64,000 nt of DNA from Leptolinea sp964397625. GTDB taxonomy: Bacteria; Chloroflexota; Anaerolineae; Anaerolineales; Anaerolineaceae. A model generated the notes under the pieces. That model ran no database searches. It had not been told where the DNA came from and saw only the letters and a program-made list of their open reading frames with translations. Every line of letters starts with the position of its first letter. Within the stretch, counting starts at the first letter, position 1. The stretch spans positions 15,737-79,736 of the forward strand of contig CAYNJT010000008.1 in assembly GCA_964397625.1 (NCBI GenBank), written 5' to 3'. Made by a program: the position numbers and the translations under genes. This document shows, piece after piece, positions 8,544-16,487 of this stretch.

Positions 8544-9335
8544 TTACAGAGTTCCTTTATACATCCCACCATCCACCGGGATCATCACACCGGTCAGGTA
8601 AGACGCGGCCGGGGAGAGCAGGAAAACCGCCACATTGGCGAATTCTTCCGGGGTGGCCATGCGCCCCAACGGGGATTCGGCGGATTGGAGTCGGGCTTCT
8701 TCTTCAACGGTGGAGTGCTTGCTCTGCGCGCGGACCTGAAGCAGGTCGGTGACCCGTTCGGTAACCGTCCAACCGGGCAGGATGGAATTGAAGCGTATGC
8801 CTTCGTGCCCCAGTTCCAGCGCCAGGGTTTTGGTCAGCCCTACCGTGGCAAGCCGCAACGAATTCGACAGAACCAGATTGACAATGGGCTGCTTAACAGA
8901 CATGGAGGTGACCGTCAACACACTGGCGGCTGTCGATTTCCGCAGAGCCGGCAATGCTGACCGGATGAGACGCACATGCGCCAGACAGACCAGATCATAC
9001 GCTTTTTCCCAGGCAACATCATCAAAGCTTTCAAAACTGCCAGCCGGGGGTCCGCCGGTATTGGTTACCAGCAGGTCAAGACCGCCGTAATGGTTAGTAG
9101 TCTGTGATACCAGGAAATCCGCCACTCCCGGATCGGCCATATCACCAGCCAGGGTGATGACTTCACCACCGGTTTCAGATTTCAACTGGTCGCAGGCGCG
9201 GGCCAGTTTTTCCGGGTTGCGGCTGTTGATAACCACCTTTGCGCCTTCTAACAATAACTGCCGGGCTGTGGCATATCCCAGCCCCCGGCTTGCACCCGTA
9301 ACCAGCGCGACGCGGTCTTTCAATTTCAAGTCCAT
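8544..9335 (-). CDS. SDR-fold protein lacking the Tyr-Lys catalytic pair
   Basis: A 263-residue Rossmann protein: TGASRGLG cofactor loop near residues 14-21, an Arg after the second strand (NSRNPEKL) that favours NADP(H), NTGGP in place of the common NNAG, and a C-terminal LTGVMIPVDGGM substrate/tetramer region. It would normally be called a FabG-like 3-oxoacyl-ACP reductase. However the catalytic Ser is followed 13 residues later by Ser, not Tyr, and 17 later by Arg, not Lys (LVLSNSLRLA). This Ser-x3-Arg form exists as a separate branch of SDR proteins whose reaction is unclear. RBS AAGGAG. It lies 10 bases from the DUF503 gene upstream. Confidence 0.8.
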   Translation of the reverse strand: MDLKLKDRVALVTGASRGLGYATARQLLLEGAKVVINSRNPEKLARACDQLKSETGGEVITLAGDMADPGVADFLVSQTTNHYGGLDLLVTNTGGPPAGSFESFDDVAWEKAYDLVCLAHVRLIRSALPALRKSTAASVLTVTSMSVKQPIVNLVLSNSLRLATVGLTKTLALELGHEGIRFNSILPGWTVTERVTDLLQVRAQSKHSTVEEEARLQSAESPLGRMATPEEFANVAVFLLSPAASYLTGVMIPVDGGMYKGTL

Positions 9336-9345
9336 GTTGTGCTCC

Positions 9346-9630
9346 TTAAAAACACTCTATATGATATTGCAGTATCTCCAGGTCCGGCCAGGTATCGGCG
9401 GTAAAGTCAACAACACGCTGGAGAAAGGCCTGAACTTCACCGCAATTGGTGCTTAGTGCCGCGCACTGAATACCCGCTTCATGGTGATGATCGAGCAGGT
9501 CAACTTCAGCCGCGGCGATATTGAATTCACGGTGCAGGCGGGCCAGAACAGGCTGCAAACGGCTGCGCTTTTGTTTCAATGACTGGCAGTCAGGAAGCGA
9601 AAGATGTAGGGTCAACAAACCAACAGCCAT
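9346..9630 (-). CDS. DUF503 (YlxP-like) small protein
   Basis: A 94-residue protein with the DUF503 pattern: two beta-strands LLTLHLSLPDCQSLKQKR with the SLK.KR(S/R) motif, then VLARLHREFNIAAAEVD and a C-terminal helix. In other bacteria ylxP lies next to rbfA and infB, and a ribosome-related role has been suggested; here it is next to the SDR gene instead. No catalytic residues are evident. It probably shares a transcript with the SDR gene, as only 10 bases separate them. Confidence 0.8.
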   Translation of the reverse strand: MAVGLLTLHLSLPDCQSLKQKRSRLQPVLARLHREFNIAAAEVDLLDHHHEAGIQCAALSTNCGEVQAFLQRVVDFTADTWPDLEILQYHIECF

Positions 9631-9683
9631 ACTGCACCTGCTTTCATTTTACGGAATTGACAATGCCTGTCAACACGGGTTCG

Positions 9684-9713
9684 TTTGCAAAAGGGATTTG
9701 AACAGCATATAAT
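9684..9713 (+). promoter_or_regulatory. Possible promoter for the PilZ gene
   Basis: A TATAAT box at 9708-9713 with a weak -35 match (TTTGCA, 9684-9689) 18 bases upstream. The ribosome-binding site GGGAGA at 9735-9740 follows. Confidence 0.45.
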
Positions 9714-9745
9714 GCAAAACACCGGTCTTTTTATGGGAGATGATT

Positions 9746-10084
9746 ATGTCAGAAAAACGGAAATTTAACCGCATACATCTGATCCATTACCTTCGGTTGT
9801 TTGACCGGAAAACCGGTGACCTAATCGGCAATCTGGTTGACCTGACGGCGGAGGGTCTGCAATTAATCAGCGAGAAGGCCATCGCACCGGGGACAGTATT
9901 ACACATCCGCATGGAATTTCCGGAGGAAGTGGATGGGGAACGCGAACTCCACCTCAACGCCGAAGCCGTGTGGTGTGATCACCAACTTGACCCTGATCTC
10001 TTCTCGGTTGGCTGCAAACTCATCCCGGTCACCCTTAATAACGTTACAATCATACGCGACCTGATCAGCAATTATCAGGATTAA
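9746..10084 (+). CDS. PilZ-domain protein, probable cyclic di-GMP receptor
   Basis: A ~112-residue stand-alone PilZ domain. The N-terminal basic motif KRKFNR corresponds to RxxxR, and DLTAEGLQL corresponds to D/NxSxxG with Thr for Ser; these two motifs contact cyclic di-GMP. A beta-barrel follows (AVWCDHQLDPDLFSVGCKL). The start is the second ATG, at 9746, because GGGAGA lies five bases before it and would overlap the start of the first ATG (9740). The window also encodes a GGDEF protein with an intact active site and an MshEN-fused kinase, so cyclic di-GMP signalling is used by this organism. Confidence 0.82.
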   Translation: MSEKRKFNRIHLIHYLRLFDRKTGDLIGNLVDLTAEGLQLISEKAIAPGTVLHIRMEFPEEVDGERELHLNAEAVWCDHQLDPDLFSVGCKLIPVTLNNVTIIRDLISNYQD

Positions 10085-10105
10085 CCCTCGAACGGATTCC
10101 CATCG

Positions 10106-10591
10106 ATGACATTTGAGCCTTCCTCTTTCAGCGCATATTTTCAATATCTGATCGGATTTGCCGCGGCGTTCCTTGCCGCCCTGTGGTTGAGCCTGATCTT
10201 CTGGGCATACCGCGATATCCGTTCCCGTACGCGAGACAGCTTTGCCAGAATTCTCGCTGTCCTTGTTGTGGCTGTTTTAAACATTCCGGGTATTGTGATC
10301 TATTTAATCCTTCGACCCGGACGCACTCTGGAGGAGGAATATCAGCGTACCCTGGAAGAAGAAGCTTTGCTCAAGGCAATAGAAGAGATCAACACCTGTC
10401 CCGGTTGCGGGCGGCATACCCGCGAGGACTGGGTGGTTTGCCCAACCTGTCAAACGAAGTTGAAGAAGAACTGTCCCACCTGCCGCAAGTTGATGGAACT
10501 GCCCTGGAATACCTGCCCCTACTGCGGCTCAACCGGCAGCGAAAGCCAACCACCGGCTGGCTCGGGTTTTGACCAATCGCTTCAGGTATAA
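10106..10591 (+). CDS. Membrane protein with C-terminal double zinc ribbon
   Basis: A 161-residue protein. Two membrane helices at about residues 13-34 and 47-66 resemble the PLDc_N hairpin. A charged helix follows, then four CxxC knuckles (CPGCG, CPTCQ, CPTCR, CPYCG) forming a double zinc ribbon between residues ~97 and 140. The function is unknown; such proteins are common in Chloroflexota. It ends eight bases before the PfkB start. The zinc part is on the cytoplasmic side if the hairpin starts outside, which I infer from the charged residues around the helices. Confidence 0.65.
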   Translation: MTFEPSSFSAYFQYLIGFAAAFLAALWLSLIFWAYRDIRSRTRDSFARILAVLVVAVLNIPGIVIYLILRPGRTLEEEYQRTLEEEALLKAIEEINTCPGCGRHTREDWVVCPTCQTKLKKNCPTCRKLMELPWNTCPYCGSTGSESQPPAGSGFDQSLQV

Positions 10592-10598
10592 TCACGGT

Positions 10599-11465
10599 AT
10601 GTTGATTCCCCGCCAAATTCAACCGATCGATTACCTGGCGATCGGCCATGTTACGTGTGATATCACTCCTCAAGGTAAAATGCCGGGCGGAACCGTGTTA
10701 TATTCCGCATTAACAGCACGGGCATTGGGGTTGCGCGTGGGAGTGGTCACATCATGCGCGGAAGGGTACACGTTCCCTGAAATGGACGGTCTGACGTTTA
10801 TCGCCTGGCCGGCTGAGTTCACTACAACATTTGAAAATATCTATACTGAAAACGGGCGAATCCAGATGGTGCACCATACCGCAGATGACATTAACCTGAA
10901 TGCCATCCCGGAATTATGGCGCGACACGCCCATTGTTCACCTGGCCCCTGTCGCTCATGAAGTTGACCCGACCCTGTCACGCGCTTTTTCCGACAATATG
11001 GTATGCGTCACCCCGCAGGGCTTTATGCGTACCTGGGACGCCTCAGGTCGGGTGCGCGCGTCTGATTGGCCGGAAGCCGGCTTCGTACTTGAGAATTGCA
11101 GCGCGGCCGTTTTAAGTTTGGAAGACATCGGCGGTGATGAAAGCTATATAGAAGAAATGCTGCGATCCATTCGCGTTCTTGCCGTAACTGAAGGCGCAGA
11201 AGGCGCCCGGGTGTACTGGAACGGCGACGTGCGCCGCTTCCCTGCGCCTGTTGTGACCGAAGTTGAATCTACCGGGGCCGGCGACATCTTCGCCGCGTGC
11301 TTTTTTACCCGTTACCATCTTACTCGCGATCCCTGGGAGGCAGCCCGGTTTGCCGTGCAACTGGCTTCGTTCTCGGTGACCCGGCGCGGCATGGATAGCA
11401 TACCAACGGCACAGGAAATTGACATGACAGGCATAGAAATTCTCAAAGCGGAACAACAACCATGA
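10599..11465 (+). CDS. PfkB/ribokinase-family sugar or nucleoside kinase
   Basis: About 288 residues of ribokinase fold. PGGTVLYSALTARALG is the first PfkB signature and STGAGDIFAACF the second; the Asp in GAGD is the catalytic base and the two Gly form the anion hole. The start is placed at ATG 10599, after the previous stop, rather than at the overlapping upstream codon. The substrate cannot be read from sequence. Its stop overlaps the parA start by four bases (ATGA), so it is co-transcribed with parAB; whether this has functional meaning is unknown. Confidence 0.82.
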   Translation: MLIPRQIQPIDYLAIGHVTCDITPQGKMPGGTVLYSALTARALGLRVGVVTSCAEGYTFPEMDGLTFIAWPAEFTTTFENIYTENGRIQMVHHTADDINLNAIPELWRDTPIVHLAPVAHEVDPTLSRAFSDNMVCVTPQGFMRTWDASGRVRASDWPEAGFVLENCSAAVLSLEDIGGDESYIEEMLRSIRVLAVTEGAEGARVYWNGDVRRFPAPVVTEVESTGAGDIFAACFFTRYHLTRDPWEAARFAVQLASFSVTRRGMDSIPTAQEIDMTGIEILKAEQQP

Positions 11466-12262
11466 CCAGGATATACACATTTGTCAACCAGAAGGGTGGT
11501 GTGGGAAAAACCACTTCCGCCATTAACCTGGGCGCTTACCTGGGCTACTACGGGCAGCGCGTTTTGCTGATCGACCTCGATCCACAGGCTAACGCCACAT
11601 CATCACTTGGTATTGACAAAAACACCGTCAAAACGGGGACCTATGAAGTGATTATCGGCGCCACACCACCCACGCCGCATATCCTGCATAATCCACGCAT
11701 CAAGGTATCCTTGCTGCCTTCCTCCCCGGCGTTGGCAGGGGCGGATATTGAACTAATAGACAGCAAGAATCGCGAAAGCCGCCTGAGGGATGTGGTGACC
11801 ACGCTCGCAGACCGCTATGATTACATCCTGATCGATTGCCCGCCGTCGCTAAGCCTGCTGACCGTGAATGGATTGATGGCGGCAAAAGACGGTGTGATCA
11901 TCCCCGTGCAGTGCGAATATCTGGCATTGGAAGGACTTGGGCAGCTTACACAGACGATCAATCGGGTAAAGAATTCCCTGTTCTCAGGGTTGATGGTTCG
12001 CGGCGTCATCCTGACCATGTATGACGGACGCACACGTCTGGCTATTGATGTGGTCAATGAAGTTCGCAAACACTTCCCAACCCAGGTTTTTCAATCTGTG
12101 ATTCCACGTTCCATCCGTTTGGCCGAAGCGCCCTCCTACGGAATCCCGATTTCATTGTACGCGCCTGAATCCGGCGCGTCTAAAGCGTATTCCGCGCTGG
12201 CGCGTGAAATCCTGGGTCAGGACGGAATTTCCATTCCCGAAGTGGTAGAGCAGGAGAAATAG
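11462..12262 (+). CDS. parA: Chromosome-partitioning ATPase ParA/Soj
   Basis: 266 residues with a deviant Walker A KGGVGKTT (signature Lys at 11, P-loop Lys at 16), DLDPQANAT after the second strand and DCPPSLSLLTVNGL as Walker B/switch region. ParA dimerises on ATP, coats DNA and is stimulated by ParB to move origin regions. It lacks an N-terminal DNA-binding extension, as expected for chromosomal Soj-type proteins. parB follows directly with no spacer. I did not find a convincing parS site in the window. Confidence 0.95.
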   Translation: MTRIYTFVNQKGGVGKTTSAINLGAYLGYYGQRVLLIDLDPQANATSSLGIDKNTVKTGTYEVIIGATPPTPHILHNPRIKVSLLPSSPALAGADIELIDSKNRESRLRDVVTTLADRYDYILIDCPPSLSLLTVNGLMAAKDGVIIPVQCEYLALEGLGQLTQTINRVKNSLFSGLMVRGVILTMYDGRTRLAIDVVNEVRKHFPTQVFQSVIPRSIRLAEAPSYGIPISLYAPESGASKAYSALAREILGQDGISIPEVVEQEK

Positions 12263-13108
12263 ATGGCATACAAAGGCGGTTTGGGTCGTGGACTGGATGC
12301 AATCATTCCGACTTCAGAAGAAGTCAGAACTGGAACGGATTCTGTTCCAATTGGCAATATCTTCCCCAACCCGCGGCAGCCGCGCACCATCATGGCAGAA
12401 GAAGGCCTGCAGGAATTAGCTGAATCGATTCGCCAGCATGGCATTTTGCAGCCGCTGATTGTCACCCGGGAATCAGACAACCGTTATATCCTGATCGCAG
12501 GGGAGCGGCGCTGGCGAGCCGCCCAGATAGCCGGATTGGAAGCGGTGCCGGTGATCCAGCGGGAAGCCAATGACCGCGACCGCCTGGAACTGGCGTTAAT
12601 CGAAAATGTCCAACGCGCTGACCTGATGCCGTTGGAAACCGCCGAAGCTTACCGCCAACTGGCGGAAGAGTTCAACCTCACGCACGATGAAATCGCCGCC
12701 AGGGTGGGTAAAAGCCGGGTAGCCGTTACAAATACGTTGCGCCTGCTGAAACTCCCTGAGGGTGTACAAAACGCCCTCCTGACGGGGGCCATCTCTGAAG
12801 GACATGCCCGCGCGTTACTGGGATTGGCCAGCCCGCAAGCGCAGACCGCTGTTCTCCAAATCATCATTAAAAATGACCTGAGTGTGCGGCAAACAGAAGA
12901 ACTGGTTAAGAAGTATGGCGGAGAAAAAGCACCTTCGACCCCCAGGCCGGAAACCCCGGCGGAAGTAAAAGAAATTGAAGACCGCCTGCGTGAACATCTG
13001 GGCACCCGGGTGACCATTAATCATGGGAAAAAAGGCGGAAGCCTGGTTATCTATTACTATTCCAACGAAGAGTTGAATACGGTACTTGACACTATTCTGA
13101 GAGGTTAA
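12263..13108 (+). CDS. parB: Chromosome-partitioning protein ParB/Spo0J
   Basis: 281 residues. The N-terminal CTPase/ParB motif region carries NPRQPR and GERRWRAAQ; the latter is the hallmark CTP-binding loop. The central helix-turn-helix (LTHDEIAARVGKSRVAVTNTLRLL) reads parS, and the C-terminal part contains the dimerisation segment. It starts right after the parA stop. It would load on parS as a sliding clamp and work with ParA. Confidence 0.95.
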   Translation: MAYKGGLGRGLDAIIPTSEEVRTGTDSVPIGNIFPNPRQPRTIMAEEGLQELAESIRQHGILQPLIVTRESDNRYILIAGERRWRAAQIAGLEAVPVIQREANDRDRLELALIENVQRADLMPLETAEAYRQLAEEFNLTHDEIAARVGKSRVAVTNTLRLLKLPEGVQNALLTGAISEGHARALLGLASPQAQTAVLQIIIKNDLSVRQTEELVKKYGGEKAPSTPRPETPAEVKEIEDRLREHLGTRVTINHGKKGGSLVIYYYSNEELNTVLDTILRG

Positions 13109-13147
13109 ATACCTACCTGTGACCGCAGGTGTTTTCCGGTTCATGTT

Positions 13148-14209
13148 ATGACAGGGAATGCCATATCGATCATGATAGAGAATTCGGAAGCTGTATCTGA
13201 CCAAAACATACCCGAGTTGACCCCCGAGGTGCTGGTCCCTCGCCTGGGGGAGTACCTGATTGAATGCGGTCTAATCACGGAAAAACAATTGGCCTGGGCG
13301 ATTGAGATTCAAACCAATGCGAAGAAGATTGGGAAGAATGAACTTTTAGGGGAGATATTGATCGGTCAGAAATTGATCACCCGCGCGCAATTGGATCGGG
13401 CTATAACCGAACAAATACTGCAATTGCGTGCCGCGCTGCAGAATGCCAATGCCACACTGGAATTGCGTGTCAAACAACGCACCGAAGAACTGGAAGCGGC
13501 GTTAAACCAGCTGGCAGATTTCAATAGAATGAAATCCAACATCGTGGCGAACATTTCCCATGAACTGCGCACACCCATGACCCATATTAAAGGGTATCTC
13601 GAATTGTTGATCACGTCTGTTCTTGGTCCATTGAACAATGACCAGGCAAACGCTCTGCGTGTTATGCAGAAAGCTTCCGATCGCCTGGAAAAGCTGATCG
13701 AAGATCTTCTCCTGTTTTCCGAGGCGGATAAAGCGCAAGTGGCCCTAAACTTGCAGCCAACCAGTATGCACCGCCTGGGTCAAACCCTGGTCAATCGGGC
13801 ACAGGTCAAAGCGGAAGAGAAACACATTCAGCTCAACCTGGTTTCAGATCCCGCCCTTCCGCCGGTAAAAGTGGATGAGGAGAAAATCTCCTGGGCAATC
13901 GGGCAATTGCTGGACAACGCGATTAAATTCACACCGGCCGACGGAATTGTGGAATTGCGCTGCGTTGGAGAGGATAAAACGATCCGGGTCATTGTGAAAG
14001 ACAGCGGTATTGGCATCCCCTCAGATCGCTTTGAAGAGATCTTTGAACCTTTTCACCAACTTGACGGTTCGTCCACCCGCAGATATGGCGGGACAGGCCT
14101 TGGATTGGCTCTGGTGAGGAAGATCATTGAAGCGCATGGTTCAGTGATTCGGATCAGATCTGAAATTGGGAAGGGCAGTGAATTTGAGTTTGATTTGCTG
14201 TCGACCTGA
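13148..14209 (+). CDS. Histidine kinase with N-terminal MshEN-like domain
   Basis: About 353 residues. Residues ~30-100 match a MshEN/T2SSE_N domain: RLGEYLIECGLI then QLAWAIEIQ, and a second repeat LLGEILIGQKLIT. This domain type binds cyclic di-GMP in pilus ATPases. A coiled coil (~100-130) leads to HisKA with the phospho-acceptor His in NISHELRTP, then HATPase with N box DNAIKFTP, DSGIGIP and GGTGLGLA. There is no membrane helix, so it is cytoplasmic. It starts 39 bases after parB and is followed by a second kinase and a response regulator. An alternative ATG at 13172 is possible. Confidence 0.88.
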   Translation: MTGNAISIMIENSEAVSDQNIPELTPEVLVPRLGEYLIECGLITEKQLAWAIEIQTNAKKIGKNELLGEILIGQKLITRAQLDRAITEQILQLRAALQNANATLELRVKQRTEELEAALNQLADFNRMKSNIVANISHELRTPMTHIKGYLELLITSVLGPLNNDQANALRVMQKASDRLEKLIEDLLLFSEADKAQVALNLQPTSMHRLGQTLVNRAQVKAEEKHIQLNLVSDPALPPVKVDEEKISWAIGQLLDNAIKFTPADGIVELRCVGEDKTIRVIVKDSGIGIPSDRFEEIFEPFHQLDGSSTRRYGGTGLGLALVRKIIEAHGSVIRIRSEIGKGSEFEFDLLST

Positions 14210-14242
14210 TACAGATACCTCGGTGCAGGAGATGTGTTCAGA

Positions 14243-15445
14243 ATGCCTCCAATAACCGAACCCATTGAAGAAAATCCAAATCTGTACCTGCTGCGCTCTC
14301 TGGGTAAGCTAAATAAACCAGACGAATGGAAAACCGGTCTGGATGATTTCGCCCATCAGGTTCGCATGGGGCTTATTTATGATCATCTGGTGGTCTACAA
14401 GAAGAACGGCGGCGGCAATTTGGAGCCGATTTACGCGCGCGCTGTGGGCCGAGGCCGATCCGCTGAGGCCGATACGGCATGGGGGGATAGCATTGGGATT
14501 CAGGCTATTCAAGACAACCAGCCTGTGTCAACGTTGCCTCAAAAAATTCCAGGATCAGACAGGTTGGAAATGCCATACGGATTGGCATTACCCCTGTACA
14601 ATGGTGAAGAACCTCTCGGCGCGGTGGTACTGATCCGCTTTGGGGGGCCGACCTATTCTGCCATTGATATCGAGCAGGCGCAGGGTGTTTCTGCCATTTT
14701 AGGATTGATCCTCGGAAATTTACAATTACGAAAACAGGTGGAAGACCTGACCAGGCAGCATAAGATATCCACGTTACAGGACAATTTCATCTCCACCATC
14801 ACGCATGAGCTGCGCAGTCCTTTGGGATTTATTAAAGGCTATACCACAACCCTGCTGCGTTCAGACACGCAATGGGATGATAAAACCCAAAAAGAATTCT
14901 TAAAAATTATTGACACTGAAACGGATCATTTGCATGACCTGATTGACAACCTGCTCGATTCTGCCCGCCTGCAGAGCAATATGCTTGAAATGACCATGCA
15001 GCAGGTGCGGGTTGAAGGTTTGATCAATAATGTCATCGCTCGCAGCACTCTGCATCATCCGGAATTAAAAATCCATTTTGACGTATTGTCATCAGTCAAG
15101 AAAGTGAACGCGGATCCCCGCCGCATGGAACAGGTATTTGAAAACCTGGTCACCAATACGGCTAAATACGCGCCGGGCTCCGCATTGTGGATTACATTAA
15201 AAGAGGAAGATTCATTTGTCGTAATTCAATTTAAGGATAAAGGACCCGGCATTCCATCTGAATCACTCGATAAAATTTTTTGGCGCTTCTATCGCGATCC
15301 ACAGGCGTCCAAAGAGACACGCGGCAGTGGACTGGGATTGTATATCTGCCATCAAATTATCGACGCGCACCATGGGAAAATATTAGTAGAATCAACAGTA
15401 GGGGAGGGAACCGTGTTCACCATCACACTTCCCTCTATTGATTAG
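14243..15445 (+). CDS. GAF-domain histidine kinase
   Basis: About 400 residues. An N-terminal GAF-like sensor (roughly residues 10-165) is followed by HisKA with TITHELRSP as the phospho-acceptor site and HATPase with N box NLVTNTAKYAPG, KDKGPGIP and GSGLGLYI. No membrane helix. The start is set at ATG 14243: AGGAG at 14227-14231 is 11 bases away, whereas an in-frame GTG at 14234 is too close to it. Two cytoplasmic kinases in a row before one response regulator suggest convergence of two signals on the same regulator. Confidence 0.85.
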   Translation: MPPITEPIEENPNLYLLRSLGKLNKPDEWKTGLDDFAHQVRMGLIYDHLVVYKKNGGGNLEPIYARAVGRGRSAEADTAWGDSIGIQAIQDNQPVSTLPQKIPGSDRLEMPYGLALPLYNGEEPLGAVVLIRFGGPTYSAIDIEQAQGVSAILGLILGNLQLRKQVEDLTRQHKISTLQDNFISTITHELRSPLGFIKGYTTTLLRSDTQWDDKTQKEFLKIIDTETDHLHDLIDNLLDSARLQSNMLEMTMQQVRVEGLINNVIARSTLHHPELKIHFDVLSSVKKVNADPRRMEQVFENLVTNTAKYAPGSALWITLKEEDSFVVIQFKDKGPGIPSESLDKIFWRFYRDPQASKETRGSGLGLYICHQIIDAHHGKILVESTVGEGTVFTITLPSID

Positions 15446-15464
15446 GCAGCGGACGGAGTGAAAT

Positions 15465-16187
15465 ATGCCGGCTAAGATCCTGGTTGTTGATGATGAGAAG
15501 CAATATGTCCACCTTCTTCAGGTGAATCTTCAGGCGGAAGGCTATGACGTTATCTTTGCCATGAACGGAGAAGACGCGCTTGAGCTGGTATCCTCTCAAA
15601 AGCCTGATCTGGTTGTTTTAGACGTAATGATGCCGCGATTAGACGGATTTACCACCTGTGAACGTATTCGCCAATTCTCAAATGTCCCGGTGATCATGTT
15701 GACAGCCAAGGGAGAAGAACAGGATCGTGTTAAAGGATTGAATGTTGGCGCCGATGATTACGTTATCAAACCTTTTTCTGCGACCGAGTTGGTGGCGCGC
15801 GTTCGCGCCGTTTTAAGACGCGCTCGCAAAGATGACGCATCCATGGGAGACCGTTTCTTCCAACACCTTGATTTAAAGATTGATTTCGCCAGAGCCGAAG
15901 TGTGGAAGGGCGAGAAACCGGTATTTCTTTCTGCCACCGAGTACAGGTTGTTGATCCAGTTTGCCCATCATCTGGGTCAGATTCTGACAGGAGAAGAATT
16001 GTTGACAGCCATCTGGGGGCCGTCTTATCGTGATGACAAAGAAATCCTTTGGGTTAGTATTGCCCGTCTCCGTCAGAAACTGGAGGACAATCCACACAGC
16101 CCTTGCCATATTGTTACCCGTTCGGGGCTGGGATATCTGATGCCTGCCGAGGTTTCGGTATCTTCGGCGAAAGGAAAGAAGGATTAA
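15465..16187 (+). CDS. OmpR/PhoB-type response regulator
   Basis: 240 residues. The receiver domain has Asp-Asp at 9-10, the phospho-acceptor Asp53 (VVLDVMMP), Thr in MLTAKG and Lys in VIKPF. The C-terminal winged helix (about 135-230) contains LSATEYRLL and the recognition region DDKEILWVSIARLRQKLE. CGGAG precedes the ATG. It is the only regulator next to the two upstream kinases and so is their likely partner. Its stop is directly followed by the next gene, so it may be co-transcribed with the CpaF group. Confidence 0.93.
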   Translation: MPAKILVVDDEKQYVHLLQVNLQAEGYDVIFAMNGEDALELVSSQKPDLVVLDVMMPRLDGFTTCERIRQFSNVPVIMLTAKGEEQDRVKGLNVGADDYVIKPFSATELVARVRAVLRRARKDDASMGDRFFQHLDLKIDFARAEVWKGEKPVFLSATEYRLLIQFAHHLGQILTGEELLTAIWGPSYRDDKEILWVSIARLRQKLEDNPHSPCHIVTRSGLGYLMPAEVSVSSAKGKKD

Positions 16188-16487
16188 ATGTATTCCAATT
16201 TCGAAGAAAAAGGCAAAATATTTACCCAGGTAGTAACCAAGAAGCCGATCAATGTCACCATTCAGACCACGAATCAGTTGATTCGTGGGAAGATACACAT
16301 CAGACCCGAAGACCGGGTCAAGGATGAGCTGAATCGAAAGGACCTGTTCATTGCTGTTACGGACGCCATTGTTTTTTCGCCGTCAGGTGAAGCACTTTAC
16401 CACAGCGGATTCCTATCGGTAAATACCGAACAAATTGTCTGGCTGATGCCCGATGAAGAAGTCAAACCGGCAAAGGCACTGAAATGA
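16188..16487 (+). CDS. DUF6812-like small protein of unknown function
   Basis: A 99-residue, mostly beta protein (VNVTIQTTNQLIRGKIHI type strands, then FIAVTDAIVFSP and GFLSVNTEQIVWLMPDEE). I believe it belongs to a small family seen mainly in Chloroflexota, but no function is known. Its ATG follows the response-regulator stop with no spacer, and its end overlaps the CpaF-type ATPase start by four bases. Tight coupling on both sides suggests a part in the same signalling or secretion unit. Confidence 0.6.
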   Translation: MYSNFEEKGKIFTQVVTKKPINVTIQTTNQLIRGKIHIRPEDRVKDELNRKDLFIAVTDAIVFSPSGEALYHSGFLSVNTEQIVWLMPDEEVKPAKALK

